A stretch of 64,000 nt of DNA from CAYRES01 sp964423425 (GCA_964423425.1 CAYRES010000008.1:88197-152196), one strand, 5' to 3'. Counted from the stretch's first letter, positions 34,185 through 44,230 are shown. The notes: generated by a model not told the origin, from the letters alone. Program-made: numbers and translations.

Positions 34185-35402
34185 ATGTCCTCGTCACGAA
34201 CACGAGCCTCCGCAAGGAGACGCCCCGCCGCCCGCTACAACAGCAGGTTCATACGCCTGTTGATAATCACCCTCGTGGTCGGCATAGGCTTGGGGCTGCT
34301 CGTCGGCAGCCTCATCTGGGGCAGGACGAGTTCCGCCTCGGGCTCGACCGCGCAGGCCGGGCAGACGGGCGCTGAGGACGGGCCGGGCACGGGCGGTCAA
34401 CCCTACGCCGGAGACGGCTCCGATGCGGCGGGCGGCTATGAGGTATCGGCCGGCTCAACAGACACCCCGCTCGCCTCCCTCGACCCGGAAGAGGCCTCCG
34501 CGCGGGCCGCGGCTCTCAAGGCGAACGAGATGGGTCTCATTCCTGTGCTCGAATACCACTGTATCCAAGATGACGTGCCCGAAGACGACCTCCACCGCAG
34601 CACCGCCAACTTCCGTGCCGACATCGAGCGGCTCAAGCAGGCGGGCTTCTACCCCATCAACGTACGCGACATGGCGGCCGGCCGTATCGATGTGCCCGCC
34701 GGCAAGAGCCCGGTGGTGTTGACTTTCGACGATTCGAGTCCGGGCCAGTTCCGCCTCCTCGACGACGGCACCATCGACCCCGATTGCGCGGTCGGCATCA
34801 TGCAGGCGGCGGTGGAGGATGGGGACTGGGCTCCGCGGGCGAGCTTCTTCCCCCTCCTCTACGTCGACCCGGAGGACTACATCCTGTGGGGGCAGAAGGG
34901 CCGCGAGGAGGAGAAGCTCACCACCCTGGTCTCGCTCGGCTACGAGATCGGCAGCCACACGCGCACGCACGCCGATCTGAAGGCGGCCCCACTCGAGGCG
35001 TGTTATGAGGAGCTCGGACGGTCACAGTTCATGCTGGAGGACATGATCGGCTCCGGCTACCGCGTCACCACACTGTCGGTACCCTTCGGTTCGTATCCGG
35101 CCAACGAGTCGATACTGGTGCGCGGCTCCTACGAGGGGCGCACCTACAGGTACGAGGCGGCCCTGGAGGCTTTCGGAGGCCCGAACCCCAGCCCCTTTGC
35201 CGGCCGCTTCGACCCCACGCACATCAAACGTATCCCGGTCTACGGGAACGCTCTCGACGAGATGCTCTCCTACTTCGAGAGGCACTTGGAAGACCGCTTC
35301 ATCTCCGACGGCGACCCCTCCTTCATCTCGATACCACAGCAGCTCCCGGAGAGCTTGGGCGCTCTTGGCGAGACCTACGGCCTGCCCGTCATCACCTACT
35401 GA
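34185..35402 (+). CDS. Membrane-anchored polysaccharide deacetylase (CE4 family)
   Basis: A 405-residue protein. Basic N-terminus, one membrane anchor (about 23-45), a Gly/Ser/Ala-rich linker (about 46-105), then a NodB-type domain. VVLTFDDSS gives the catalytic Asp pair and SHTRTHADL the two metal histidines. The catalytic domain would lie outside the membrane and deacetylate peptidoglycan or another N-acetylated glycan. The insertion after TFDD (about 35 residues) is longer than in compact CE4 enzymes. Confidence 0.86.
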   Translation: MSSSRTRASARRRPAARYNSRFIRLLIITLVVGIGLGLLVGSLIWGRTSSASGSTAQAGQTGAEDGPGTGGQPYAGDGSDAAGGYEVSAGSTDTPLASLDPEEASARAAALKANEMGLIPVLEYHCIQDDVPEDDLHRSTANFRADIERLKQAGFYPINVRDMAAGRIDVPAGKSPVVLTFDDSSPGQFRLLDDGTIDPDCAVGIMQAAVEDGDWAPRASFFPLLYVDPEDYILWGQKGREEEKLTTLVSLGYEIGSHTRTHADLKAAPLEACYEELGRSQFMLEDMIGSGYRVTTLSVPFGSYPANESILVRGSYEGRTYRYEAALEAFGGPNPSPFAGRFDPTHIKRIPVYGNALDEMLSYFERHLEDRFISDGDPSFISIPQQLPESLGALGETYGLPVITY

Positions 35403-35416
35403 AGTTCACGGTCAGG

Positions 35417-38245
35417 CTAAGGCCCGAAGAGAAGGCGAACCCGGTCGAACAGCACCTCGATGGTCATCTGCACGCCGGTGAAGATCTCACCGACGAGCGC
35501 CGCTCCCAACACCAATACCCCCACACTCACGACCGGGATACACACGGCAAGGACCCAACGCAGACGCATGGCCTCCCGCAGGGCCACAAGCGAGGCAGCC
35601 AAGAACACCACCATCAAGGCGGTTCCGAGCCCCGGTCCGACTACGGGAACGGCCTGCAGCGGAGAGAGGAGCAAGGGCACACGAGCGTAGGCCATGGCTC
35701 GAAACACACTCGTGAAACTGCCCTTTCCGTGTAACAGCCCGGCCGCGAAATAAGCGAGAAGCACCATGGCGGTCCATGCGGCCACCTCGGCCCACAAGGC
35801 GTTCGCCGTCTTGACGCCGAACGAACCGGGCAGCGCCGGGTCGAAGCCTCCGGCCAGTCCGGATAGGAGCACCCCGACCACGAGGATCAAGAGCGCGGGG
35901 CCCGTGGCCCGTACGTCCCCGGCCACCGCTCCAAAGACGCGGGGGCGCAGTGTGAAGACTGCGAGAGCGCGCGGTATCCACGTCCTCAGATCCTTAATGC
36001 CGGCAGAGATGTTGCCCCACGACCACGCATCCACCTCCGGCTCGTCATGACTCACGGCACCAGGGTCGCCGGGCAGCCCCCGGCGGGCATCGAGCAGGGG
36101 GAACAGCTCGGCTGCATCAGTGAGGATGGGCACACGCATGCCGGCCGGGTGCAGCACAAAGGCGTCGGTCTGCTGACCCCCCAAGCCGCCGTGGCAACCG
36201 ATGAGTTCCTCGAACGCAGCCACGGTGCCATCAGGGAACAGCGTGGAGTTGATGATGAGGTCGCCTGAGTGTGGATACCGGGCGAGCCGCAGCAACTGCC
36301 GGGCGGCGACGACGGTGTGCCCATAGGGCTCCAAGGGATCCGAGCCGGTGACGCGGCCTGTCACCAAGTTGCGAGCGCCTCCCTTGGCTACCACCAGGGG
36401 ATCACCGCCGCGGCCGTGACTCACCACGTAGCCGACCCCCGGGTGGGCCACCAGGGCCTCGATGCACCCGGGGTGCATCTCCTCGATCGCTCCCACATCA
36501 GCACGGCCGGGAATGCTGCGGAAGTAGGCGTGTGCCATGTTCCCCCCGGAGCAGACCACCACCTCGGGAGGCGTACGCTCCGCCATTCGCTCCTCCGGCG
36601 CGGCGGCCGCGACTCCAACCGACCGGCCGGCTCCTAGGCCGTCTGCTCCCCTCCTGTCGGCCAGGCTGCCGGAGAGACTACGCTGCGTGCGGCCGTAGAC
36701 GGCCGCACGCAGCCGCGCCCGGCGCTCGCTCGCGCTGTCCGCCGGCGACTGCGACACGCTCTCCGAGACGGCGCCCAGTTCCGAGAGAAGCGCAGCCAGA
36801 CCCCGACTCCGCAGCGCCCTCCCCCCGGCCGTCTCGGAATCGGCCACCAGTATCCGCCGCGCCGTGAACTCCTCCAAGAACCGTCCCAGCGACATACCAT
36901 AGCGCTGCTGGAAGGTGGCCCCCTCCGACTGCCCGTGGTCGGACAGCACAATGACGTCGTACGGGCGGGGCGCCTTGCGGTAGATGACATCGAGGATACG
37001 TCTCAACTGACGGTCGAGGCCGCGGAGGGTGGCCAAGGCGTCGGAGGAGGAGGGGCCGGCATGATGCGCCACTTCGTCGTAACCCGCGTAGCTGGCGTAG
37101 ATGGCCGGGGAGCCCCTCATCACGTCGGACACCACGAGAAACGTGGTCATCTCCCGAAAGTACACGTTGGTGGCCGCACGCTCCAAGGGCCACGCACCCA
37201 AGCGGCTCAATCGGGGCCGGCGGTTGAGGAGCAGTCGCCGCACGCCCTGGAACAACTCGAGCAATATGTCTCCCACCATGAGGGCGATGACCCTCGGGAA
37301 GAGATAGGGGTTTACGAAGAAGAGGTTGAGGTCTCCCAGCCAGCGGCGCATGGGCAGGTCTTCCTTCAGGGAGATGGCGCTCATGGTGATGAGCGCCTTG
37401 CGGGCGTCGCCGGACACCTGGTTGTTGATGCTGGTGCCGCCTCGCAGCAACCCCCGGCCGGTGGAGAGGCGCCGTTCTATCTCGAGCGCGTCCCTGGGAC
37501 GGTTGGACACCATGAGGGCGTCGCGTTCCTTCTCGAACCAGCGGAAGGCGGGGATATCGAAGGCAGTGCCGTACATGATGGCGGCCTGTGACGAGGAGGT
37601 CTGCGAAGGAAGGCCGCAGAAGAAGGGGCTCAGCCTGTGACTGCCGGCAGCGAGGAGCCCGGTGAGCGTGGGCATGAGCCCCCGTTCCAACGCATCGTTC
37701 AGCCGTGGATAGCTCAGCCCGTCGATCTCGATGACGAGAAGGCCCCGCGTCCGCCCCACCTCACCCACCACCTCACGCCGGGAGAGCCACTGCACCACAC
37801 CGTCGAAGAACGAGTAGTCGTCGTCGATGGTGGTGAGGCTGGTGAGAAAAGTGTTGACCAGAGCAAGCATCAACGCTCCCAACAGTGCTGCACCCCACCC
37901 GGTCACTTCGAGGTAGGGCAGCAGGTAGGAAGCGAGCACGAGCATGCCGGCGTTGATGAGAAAGGTGAAGAAACCCGCGGTGTAGACGTTCAAGGGCACC
38001 GTGAGCCACACGATGAGTGGGCGGACGAGCGTGTTCAACAGAGAGAGGACGAGTGCCGTGGAGAGAGCCGCCGCAGCCAAGCCGATCCCATCGGGGGCAG
38101 TGAAGATGATGCCGGCCACCACCCAGTGCAGCACCAGCAGGCTGAGGGCCTCGATTCCCCACACGACCATGAAGCGGATCGAGATCCGCAGCAGCCTCTT
38201 CGTGTTGCTCTCGAGCGTGACGCGGAAGGATCTAAGCAGCCTCAT
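35417..38245 (-). CDS. Holin-IV-type membrane domain fused to an alkaline-phosphatase-superfamily domain and C-terminal membrane domain, copy 1
   Basis: A 942-residue fusion. Residues about 20-135 are four helices like the PF04020 'phage holin IV' family (LNTLVRPLIVWLTVPLNV). Residues about 165-720 are an alkaline-phosphatase-like ectodomain: EIDGLS (metal Asp), GLPSQTSSSQA (candidate Thr/Ser nucleophile), GYDEVAHHAGP (Asp and His ligands) and LSDHGQSEG (Asp-His). The last 200 residues form about five helices resembling a Yip1-type domain. It may act on phosphoryl or sulfate esters at the envelope. Paralogous throughout to 39253-41943. The start overlaps the end of the upstream MBL gene by 14 bases. 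Confidence 0.82.
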   Translation of the reverse strand: MRLLRSFRVTLESNTKRLLRISIRFMVVWGIEALSLLVLHWVVAGIIFTAPDGIGLAAAALSTALVLSLLNTLVRPLIVWLTVPLNVYTAGFFTFLINAGMLVLASYLLPYLEVTGWGAALLGALMLALVNTFLTSLTTIDDDYSFFDGVVQWLSRREVVGEVGRTRGLLVIEIDGLSYPRLNDALERGLMPTLTGLLAAGSHRLSPFFCGLPSQTSSSQAAIMYGTAFDIPAFRWFEKERDALMVSNRPRDALEIERRLSTGRGLLRGGTSINNQVSGDARKALITMSAISLKEDLPMRRWLGDLNLFFVNPYLFPRVIALMVGDILLELFQGVRRLLLNRRPRLSRLGAWPLERAATNVYFREMTTFLVVSDVMRGSPAIYASYAGYDEVAHHAGPSSSDALATLRGLDRQLRRILDVIYRKAPRPYDVIVLSDHGQSEGATFQQRYGMSLGRFLEEFTARRILVADSETAGGRALRSRGLAALLSELGAVSESVSQSPADSASERRARLRAAVYGRTQRSLSGSLADRRGADGLGAGRSVGVAAAAPEERMAERTPPEVVVCSGGNMAHAYFRSIPGRADVGAIEEMHPGCIEALVAHPGVGYVVSHGRGGDPLVVAKGGARNLVTGRVTGSDPLEPYGHTVVAARQLLRLARYPHSGDLIINSTLFPDGTVAAFEELIGCHGGLGGQQTDAFVLHPAGMRVPILTDAAELFPLLDARRGLPGDPGAVSHDEPEVDAWSWGNISAGIKDLRTWIPRALAVFTLRPRVFGAVAGDVRATGPALLILVVGVLLSGLAGGFDPALPGSFGVKTANALWAEVAAWTAMVLLAYFAAGLLHGKGSFTSVFRAMAYARVPLLLSPLQAVPVVGPGLGTALMVVFLAASLVALREAMRLRWVLAVCIPVVSVGVLVLGAALVGEIFTGVQMTIEVLFDRVRLLFGP

Positions 38246-39086
38246 CCGCCACGTTATCCCCCTTATCCCGCAGACTCAAGCTCTGGCCGGGACGAACCAC
38301 GTGCACACACACGCCCGGGGCCACCAAGGCGGCGTGCTGCGCGAAGTCACGGGGAGGACGGGTGAGGAACCCGGGCTTGAGCCACCCCATGCCGAGAGGG
38401 TGAAGAGTGCCCCAATGGATGGGTACCACGCGCCGAGGCCTGAGAAGGGAGAGCGACTCGGCCGCCGACTCGGGCGTGAGGTGATTCTCGCCCAGACGCG
38501 GCCCCCAACCCCAGACGGGGAGCAGCGCCAGATCGAGGGGGTCGGCCGCAGGGCCGCCCAGGTCTTCCATACCCGGGAAGAGAGCGGTGTCACCGGCAAA
38601 GTAGACGTGATAGTCGCCGCGAAGCAGGAACCCCAGGCAGTCCGCATCCGGCCCGCCGGGAAAGCGCTGCCCCGTATGCAGCGCCGGAGTACCCGAGATG
38701 GTGACCCCTCCCACCGAGGTGAAACCCTCCGGACGGAGTTCCTCCACTCGGTCGAAACCAAGCCCCCTGAAGACCCTCCCCGCGCCGGCGGGAACGATGA
38801 GCCGGGTGGCGGGCCCGAGCAGCTTGAGCGAGGGCGGGTCCATATGATCGAGGTGAAGATGCGAGATCAGCACGGCATCGACGTCCCGCACCCACTCCGG
38901 CTGGGGCGTACGGTGCCGGTTACGCAGCCAGCCCACCCGGTGGCGGAGCACCGGATCGGTGAGGATACGCACACCGTTCATCTCGACCAGCACCGTGGCG
39001 TGCCCCACGTAAGTGACATCGACGGCGGAGGCGAAGAGGCCGGCCGGGGAAGAGTGGGGTGTGTGGGAGTGGGGAGTATGATCCAT
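38232..39086 (-). CDS. Metallo-beta-lactamase-fold hydrolase (UlaG/RomA-like)
   Basis: A 284-residue MBL-fold protein. VTYVGHATVLVEMNG starts the fold, SHLHLDHMD is the zinc HxHxDH motif, YFAGDTALF supplies the bridging Asp, and the final His is in VVPIHWGTLHP. Relatives include N-acylphosphatidylethanolamine phospholipase D-like and UlaG lactonase-like enzymes. It lies between two paralogous phosphatase fusions and overlaps the start of one of them, suggesting a shared lipid- or envelope-related role. ATG 39086 is chosen over the open frame from 39209, which lacks conserved sequence. Confidence 0.83.
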   Translation of the reverse strand: MDHTPHSHTPHSSPAGLFASAVDVTYVGHATVLVEMNGVRILTDPVLRHRVGWLRNRHRTPQPEWVRDVDAVLISHLHLDHMDPPSLKLLGPATRLIVPAGAGRVFRGLGFDRVEELRPEGFTSVGGVTISGTPALHTGQRFPGGPDADCLGFLLRGDYHVYFAGDTALFPGMEDLGGPAADPLDLALLPVWGWGPRLGENHLTPESAAESLSLLRPRRVVPIHWGTLHPLGMGWLKPGFLTRPPRDFAQHAALVAPGVCVHVVRPGQSLSLRDKGDNVADEAA

Positions 39087-39252
39087 GAGGTCTCTGCCCG
39101 CACATGATACGCCACCGACGGAGCCCGCGACAGGGGCGAGCGGCCGGAGCCGGTTTGGACAGGCGTTTCCTGGGCACGATGCACGACGAGTGGCGGATGC
39201 ACTCCCCACGCAGGTTGGCGGCCGTCCACCACCACGAGCCCGGATGAACCTG

Positions 39253-41943
39253 CTAGACCCAGCCGAGACGGGCCAGCAGCTGTTCGACGGTGATCACCAC
39301 CCCATCTATCATCGAGGTCACCAGAAAAGCGGTGAGTGCTACCACGGCCACGGCCGTCACCGGCGCGAGAATCGACCGTGCCCAGCCTATCTCAAGCGAC
39401 TCTTGGAGCCCCACCCAAGCGGCGAGCAGCACCCAGACCATGAGACCCGCGGCCAGGAAGGGGCCCACGGTGGGGATGAGCGCCAGCGGATCCGCCAAGA
39501 AGGGGGTGAGTGCGTATGCCATCACCCGCAGCGTGCGCGAGAGGACGCCCCTCCCCCGCAAGATGCGCCCCACCAGATGGGCGAGACAGGCGAAGAGAAG
39601 CCAGGCGGCGACGATCATGCCAAAACCTCCGGCAAAGCGGAGACCCAGCGGCCCGGCGAGGTCCGGGTCGAACATGTCGACCAAGCCGCTCACCACCGCC
39701 ACCGCCAGCACGAGGGCGAGAGCCGGACCTGACGCCCGCTCATCAGCGGCAACCTCACGAAATGCCGTCCGGCGAAGCCTGAGAGCGCCCCATATCCGCG
39801 CCGCGGCCGTGTGCACGTCGCGCAGGCCGGCGGCCATGGATTCCCGGTCCCACCCGGAGGGCAGATGAGGTTCGGGATGAGGTTCCAGCGGACTGCCCGG
39901 CAGGCCGCGGCGGGCATTCAGCTGCGGGAACACCTCGAGGGAGTTGCCGGTGGGCGTGAACTCCATGTCGGCCGGATGCAGCAGGAAGGCTTCGGTCTGC
40001 TCCCCGCCGAGACCCCCATGGCTGCCCACCAACTCCTCAAAGGCGGCCACCGAGCCGTCCTCGTAGAGAGTCGAATTCACGATAAGGTCGCCGGCGTGCG
40101 CGAAGCGGGCAACGTGGAGGAACTGGGCGGCTCGGAGGACGGGGTCGCCATAGCAGGCAAGCGGATCGGCTCCCTCCACGCGGCCGGTGACGAGGTCACG
40201 CCTGCCCTCTGCGCTGAACGCGATTGGGTGGCCTCCGTTCGCGTAGCCGAGAACCACCCCGATCCCCGGATGACATACCAGCGCGTCGAGCAGGCCGGCA
40301 TGCGCGCCCTCAATCTGCTCGAGCGCCACCTTGCCCTGCCCCAGGTCGAAGTACACGTTGGCGAGATTGCCGCTCGCCAGCACCTGCACCGCGGCCTGGG
40401 CGGCGGCTTCTTCCTGCCGCTCGTCGCCGTCCTCCATCCGCTTCTCGAGCGTCCGGCGCGTGCGCGCGATCACCGCCGCCCCGCCCTCGGTGCCACCGTC
40501 GCCCCTCTCCAACCCCTCCATCTCGGCCAAGAGGCTCCGCGCGTGGTTCACGCCGGTCTCGGTGGCGTTCACCTCCACCACCCGAGCTTCCTCCCGGGTC
40601 AGCCCGTTGATGAGATCCGTGAGCGTGTGACAGTACCGCTGGCGGAAGGTGGCGCCTTCAGACTGGCCGTGATCCGACAGCACCACGAGCTCATAGGGGC
40701 GGGGGGCCTTACGTTCGATCACATCGAGGATGCGGTGGAACTGCTTGTCGAGTCCGCGGAGGGTACTCATGGCGTCCCAGGTATCGGGACCGGCATGGTG
40801 CGCCACCTCATCGTAGCCCACATACGTCGTGTAGACGGCCGGCATGCCGCGGATGATGTCCATGATGACGGCGAACGTACCCACATCGCGCAAGAAGACG
40901 TTGGTGGCGGCCCGAATGAGCGGGTACCCCTTGTGAAAACGATTGACCCGGGGCTGAACGCGTCGGATGCGCTGCAGCACCGCTTGAAACACCTCGAGCA
41001 CCATGTCGCCCAGGCTGAGCACGATGCTTCGCGGGAAGAGGTACGGATTGAGAAAGAACAGGTACAGGTCGCGTCGGCTCCGCTTCTGCATGCTCTCCGG
41101 GGTATCGGTGAGCACGCTCATGGTGAAGAGGCTCTTGCGGGCATCTCCCGCCATGTGGTTGTTGATACTCGAACCGTCGCGCAAGAGGCCGTGGCCGGTG
41201 GAGAGAAATGCATTCATCTCGGCCGCATCGCGAAAGTTGCTGGAAGCCACCACCCTGCCGCGCTCCTTGTCGTACCAACGAAAGGCGGGGATGTCGTCGT
41301 TCCGCCCGTACATGATGCCGGCCTGGCAGGACGACGTCTGCGAGGGCAGCCCGCAATCGACGGTCGACATGGTGTGTGTACCGCCGGCGAGCATCCCGGC
41401 CACCGTGGGCATGAGCCCCTTGTCCACCGCTTCCCGCAACCTTCGTGCACTCAGCCCGTCGATCTCCAGCATGACCAGGCCCCGGCCCTCCTCGTGCTCA
41501 CCCATGTCGAGATTGCGGGCCGAGAGCCATTGCACCACGCCCCCGTAGAAGGAGTAGTCGTCATCGATGGTGGTGAAGGCCGTGATGATGGTATTCGCCA
41601 CGGCGAAGACCAGGGAGGCAAGCACGGCGGAACCGAAGCCGCCCACGGAGAAGTCGGGGAGCAGCCAGCCGACCAAGAAGAAGACGAGGGCATTGATGAG
41701 AAAGGTGGAGAAGCCCAGAGTCACCACACTCAGGGGAAGCGTGGCCAGCACGAGAAGGGGACGCACCAACAGGTTGGCCAGGGCGAGAACGAGGGTCACC
41801 GAGAGTGCCACGGCAAAGACGCCGAACGCACCCTCCCCGGTCAGCTTGACCGCAGGCACCAACCACGTGACCACCAGGAGCGCCAGCGCCTGCATCGCCC
41901 ACACCACCGCGAAACGCATGCCGGCCTTGAGGACCCCACTCAC
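39253..41943 (-). CDS. Holin-IV-type membrane domain fused to an alkaline-phosphatase-superfamily domain and C-terminal membrane domain, copy 2
   Basis: An 896-residue paralogue of 35417-38245 with the same order of parts: four N-terminal helices (ANLLVRPLLVLATLPLSV), phosphatase-like ectodomain (EIDGLS, GLPSQTSSCQA, GYDEVAHHAGP, LSDHGQSEG) and five C-terminal helices. The two share long identical stretches such as TTIDDDYSF and RKAPRPY. I propose GTG 41943, with GGAGG about 7 bases upstream; ATG 41919 is an alternative and the open frame reaches 42006. The shared metal residues suggest both copies are active. Confidence 0.82.
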   Translation of the reverse strand: MSGVLKAGMRFAVVWAMQALALLVVTWLVPAVKLTGEGAFGVFAVALSVTLVLALANLLVRPLLVLATLPLSVVTLGFSTFLINALVFFLVGWLLPDFSVGGFGSAVLASLVFAVANTIITAFTTIDDDYSFYGGVVQWLSARNLDMGEHEEGRGLVMLEIDGLSARRLREAVDKGLMPTVAGMLAGGTHTMSTVDCGLPSQTSSCQAGIMYGRNDDIPAFRWYDKERGRVVASSNFRDAAEMNAFLSTGHGLLRDGSSINNHMAGDARKSLFTMSVLTDTPESMQKRSRRDLYLFFLNPYLFPRSIVLSLGDMVLEVFQAVLQRIRRVQPRVNRFHKGYPLIRAATNVFLRDVGTFAVIMDIIRGMPAVYTTYVGYDEVAHHAGPDTWDAMSTLRGLDKQFHRILDVIERKAPRPYELVVLSDHGQSEGATFRQRYCHTLTDLINGLTREEARVVEVNATETGVNHARSLLAEMEGLERGDGGTEGGAAVIARTRRTLEKRMEDGDERQEEAAAQAAVQVLASGNLANVYFDLGQGKVALEQIEGAHAGLLDALVCHPGIGVVLGYANGGHPIAFSAEGRRDLVTGRVEGADPLACYGDPVLRAAQFLHVARFAHAGDLIVNSTLYEDGSVAAFEELVGSHGGLGGEQTEAFLLHPADMEFTPTGNSLEVFPQLNARRGLPGSPLEPHPEPHLPSGWDRESMAAGLRDVHTAAARIWGALRLRRTAFREVAADERASGPALALVLAVAVVSGLVDMFDPDLAGPLGLRFAGGFGMIVAAWLLFACLAHLVGRILRGRGVLSRTLRVMAYALTPFLADPLALIPTVGPFLAAGLMVWVLLAAWVGLQESLEIGWARSILAPVTAVAVVALTAFLVTSMIDGVVITVEQLLARLGWV

Positions 41944-42066
41944 AAGGACGCCTCCGCACGCAGCTCCCGGGAACGCCTCCGCACAGAAGCGGCCGTCGGC
42001 CGGCACCTCCTGCCATGCACTGCGAGCGGCAGTGTGGGCACTCCGGCAGCGTTCCTCACCCTGTCC

Positions 42067-43176
42067 CTACCGGGCGCACTGCGAGGCCAACTCCGCAACC
42101 TCCAGCAGATCGATGTTGCCTCCCGACACCACGCACACCACCTTGCCCCGCGGGCCCGAGGCGGCAGAGGAGGCCGGTGCTGCAGCCTCGTGTGCCGGCT
42201 TGGACGGTGCGGACACCACGGAGGCAGGCCGGAGGGCGCAGGCCACCGGGCAGGCTCCCGCCCCTTCGGCCAACACGTGGTTGCGCTCCAGCAGGGCGAG
42301 AAGCATCTCCGCCGTGTCGTCCACGCTCGCCGTGAGCGCACCGGCCACCAGCCCCTTGGCCCGCTCCAACATGGCGGGGAACACCGACTTGCTGCCGATA
42401 CCATCGACGAACGACGGGTGATACTCGATGACCTGAGGCGAGCCGGCAGCGAGCGAGGCGGACAGTGGCGCGGCACCTTCCACTTCGGCCACGTACACGC
42501 GGCACTGCGGCCGCGCGGCCTGCATGGCGGCGGCCACACCGCAGGTGAGGCCGCCGCCTCCCCAAGGAGTGATGACCGCGTCCACGTCGGGCAGCTCCTC
42601 CAGTATCTCGAGCGCGATGGTACCGTTGCCCGCCATCACGTGCGGATCGTCGAAGGCGTGGATGAACAGACCGGGCACTCCCGGATGCATCCTTGTCTGG
42701 AAAGCCTCCCACCACTGCTCGTAGCTCACCCGCATCACCGAGGCTCCGAGGCGCTCGATCGCCACTATCTTCGTCTCGGGCGCGAAGTCGGGGACGAGCA
42801 CGGTGCACGACACGCCGAGCTCACGGGCCAGCCAGGCCACGCCCTGCGCCATGTTGCCCGCCGAAGCCGTGACCACCCCCCGGTCGAGACGGGAAGTGGG
42901 CGCAGCCGCCGCCATGGCGGAGGCTGCGCCCCGGATCTTGAAGGCACCGATGGGTTGCAGATTCTCGAGTTTGAGGTAGACCTCCACACCCTCCGCCCCG
43001 AAGGATGCAGGCTCCTCGGGAGAAGCTTCTCCAAGCGGGGCGCCGCCCGCGGCCACCGCGGGCGGCGCCAACGGATCGAAGCGCACCAAAGGCGTACGTA
43101 CCGCCCAGGGCGCGATGGCCTCACGGGCGCGTTCTATGTCTGCCAATGCCGGCAGGCCAAGGCCTGTGCCGCTCAT
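42067..43176 (-). CDS. PLP-dependent threonine/serine dehydratase-like enzyme (fold type II)
   Basis: A 369-residue enzyme. The PLP lysine lies in LQPIGAFKIRGA, the phosphate-binding loop is PWGGGGLTCGVAA, and ASAGNMAQGVAW is the substrate loop. The C-terminal ACT regulatory domain of biosynthetic IlvA is absent, so it is a catabolic or specialised enzyme. Immediately downstream of an ornithine-cyclodeaminase-family gene on the same strand, a pairing seen for EutB/EutC of ectoine degradation among others. GGAGGCGAT directly precedes ATG 43176. Confidence 0.84.
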   Translation of the reverse strand: MSGTGLGLPALADIERAREAIAPWAVRTPLVRFDPLAPPAVAAGGAPLGEASPEEPASFGAEGVEVYLKLENLQPIGAFKIRGAASAMAAAAPTSRLDRGVVTASAGNMAQGVAWLARELGVSCTVLVPDFAPETKIVAIERLGASVMRVSYEQWWEAFQTRMHPGVPGLFIHAFDDPHVMAGNGTIALEILEELPDVDAVITPWGGGGLTCGVAAAMQAARPQCRVYVAEVEGAAPLSASLAAGSPQVIEYHPSFVDGIGSKSVFPAMLERAKGLVAGALTASVDDTAEMLLALLERNHVLAEGAGACPVACALRPASVVSAPSKPAHEAAAPASSAASGPRGKVVCVVSGGNIDLLEVAELASQCAR

Positions 43177-43207
43177 ATCGCCTCCAGTGCTACCCTCGCC
43201 CCGTCGC

Positions 43208-44200
43208 TCATGAGAAGTCCACCCATACACCCGCGCCGGCCTCGAGAGCCCTGCGGTACGTGTGCTCCGCCGCCGCCACGTCCTCCACGGCCATGCCGAG
43301 AGATATGAAGAGGGTTATCTCGGCCTCCTCCGTGCGGCCGAGCTTCTCGCCGGTGAGAAGCTCCCCCAGTTCCGCCAGGATGTGGTCGGGCCCGATGGCA
43401 CCTTCCTCACACGCCGCCAGATACTCCCCCGACTCGTTCACACACGATTCCCTACGATCGACGAACAGGCGGGACCGCGCCAGTACAGCCGCATCAGCCT
43501 CCCGCTCCCTGGGCGTACTCGCGCCCACCAGATTCACGTGTGCCCCCTCCGAGAGCCATTCACCACGGAGCACCGGCTCGGCACTCGAGGTGACCGTCAC
43601 CACCAGATCGGCGCCCCGGACTGCTTCCTCGGCCGAGGCGACCACTTCAACGGTCACTGGTAGTGAGCCACTCATTGCCTCCGCCGCTGCCTGCGCTCTC
43701 CCCTCCTCCACGTCATGCATGCGCACACGCCGCAGAGTGCGCACGGCCGAGAGCGCCTCCAGGTGTGCCCGCGCCTGCCTGCCGGCACCGATGACGGCGA
43801 GGTCACCGGCGACACGCCGGGAAAGCAGCTCCGTCGCCACCGCTGTGACCGCCGCCGTGCGGAGCGCCGTGACGGCGGACGCCGGCATCAATGCGAGCAG
43901 CTCCCCGGAATCGGTATCGAAGAGAATGACGGCTCCTTGGTGGCTGTCCTTACCCCGAGCCGTATTGGCCGGAAAGGCGCAGACCGCCTTGAGTCCGAAC
44001 GCCGGATGTTCTCCGGACACCGCGGCCGGCATAAGCCCCAAGACCCCCGGGATGTCGGGGGGTCGCACGACCGTACGCAGCGGCTGATGAACCTGGCCGC
44101 GGGCCAGAGCGATGAGCGCCCGCGCCATCACGTTGACACACTCCCTCATGGGAAGCAGACGCAGCACCTCATCTTCATTGAGCACGAGAAGCCTACTCAT
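43208..44200 (-). CDS. Ornithine cyclodeaminase/mu-crystallin family protein
   Basis: A 330-residue NAD(P)-binding protein. Rossmann motif GAGRQARAHLEAL (about 138-150), substrate side residues in LRTAAVTAVATELLSR, and HVNLVGASTPREREAD typical of the family. Members include ornithine cyclodeaminase, alanine dehydrogenase and ketimine reductases; sequence alone does not choose. It is encoded 31 bases before the dehydratase-like enzyme, suggesting a two-step amino-acid conversion. GAGGGG precedes the ATG. Confidence 0.84.
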   Translation of the reverse strand: MSRLLVLNEDEVLRLLPMRECVNVMARALIALARGQVHQPLRTVVRPPDIPGVLGLMPAAVSGEHPAFGLKAVCAFPANTARGKDSHQGAVILFDTDSGELLALMPASAVTALRTAAVTAVATELLSRRVAGDLAVIGAGRQARAHLEALSAVRTLRRVRMHDVEEGRAQAAAEAMSGSLPVTVEVVASAEEAVRGADLVVTVTSSAEPVLRGEWLSEGAHVNLVGASTPREREADAAVLARSRLFVDRRESCVNESGEYLAACEEGAIGPDHILAELGELLTGEKLGRTEEAEITLFISLGMAVEDVAAAEHTYRRALEAGAGVWVDFS

Positions 44201-44230
44201 GATTTCCCCTCACCACGATCCCCCCTCATC

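Noticed and set aside
39811..43308. A 1165-codon open frame on the plus strand
   Set aside because: It is antisense to the second phosphatase fusion and the dehydratase-like gene; His/Gly/Arg-rich composition with no recognisable domain, as expected from the complement of high-GC coding DNA.
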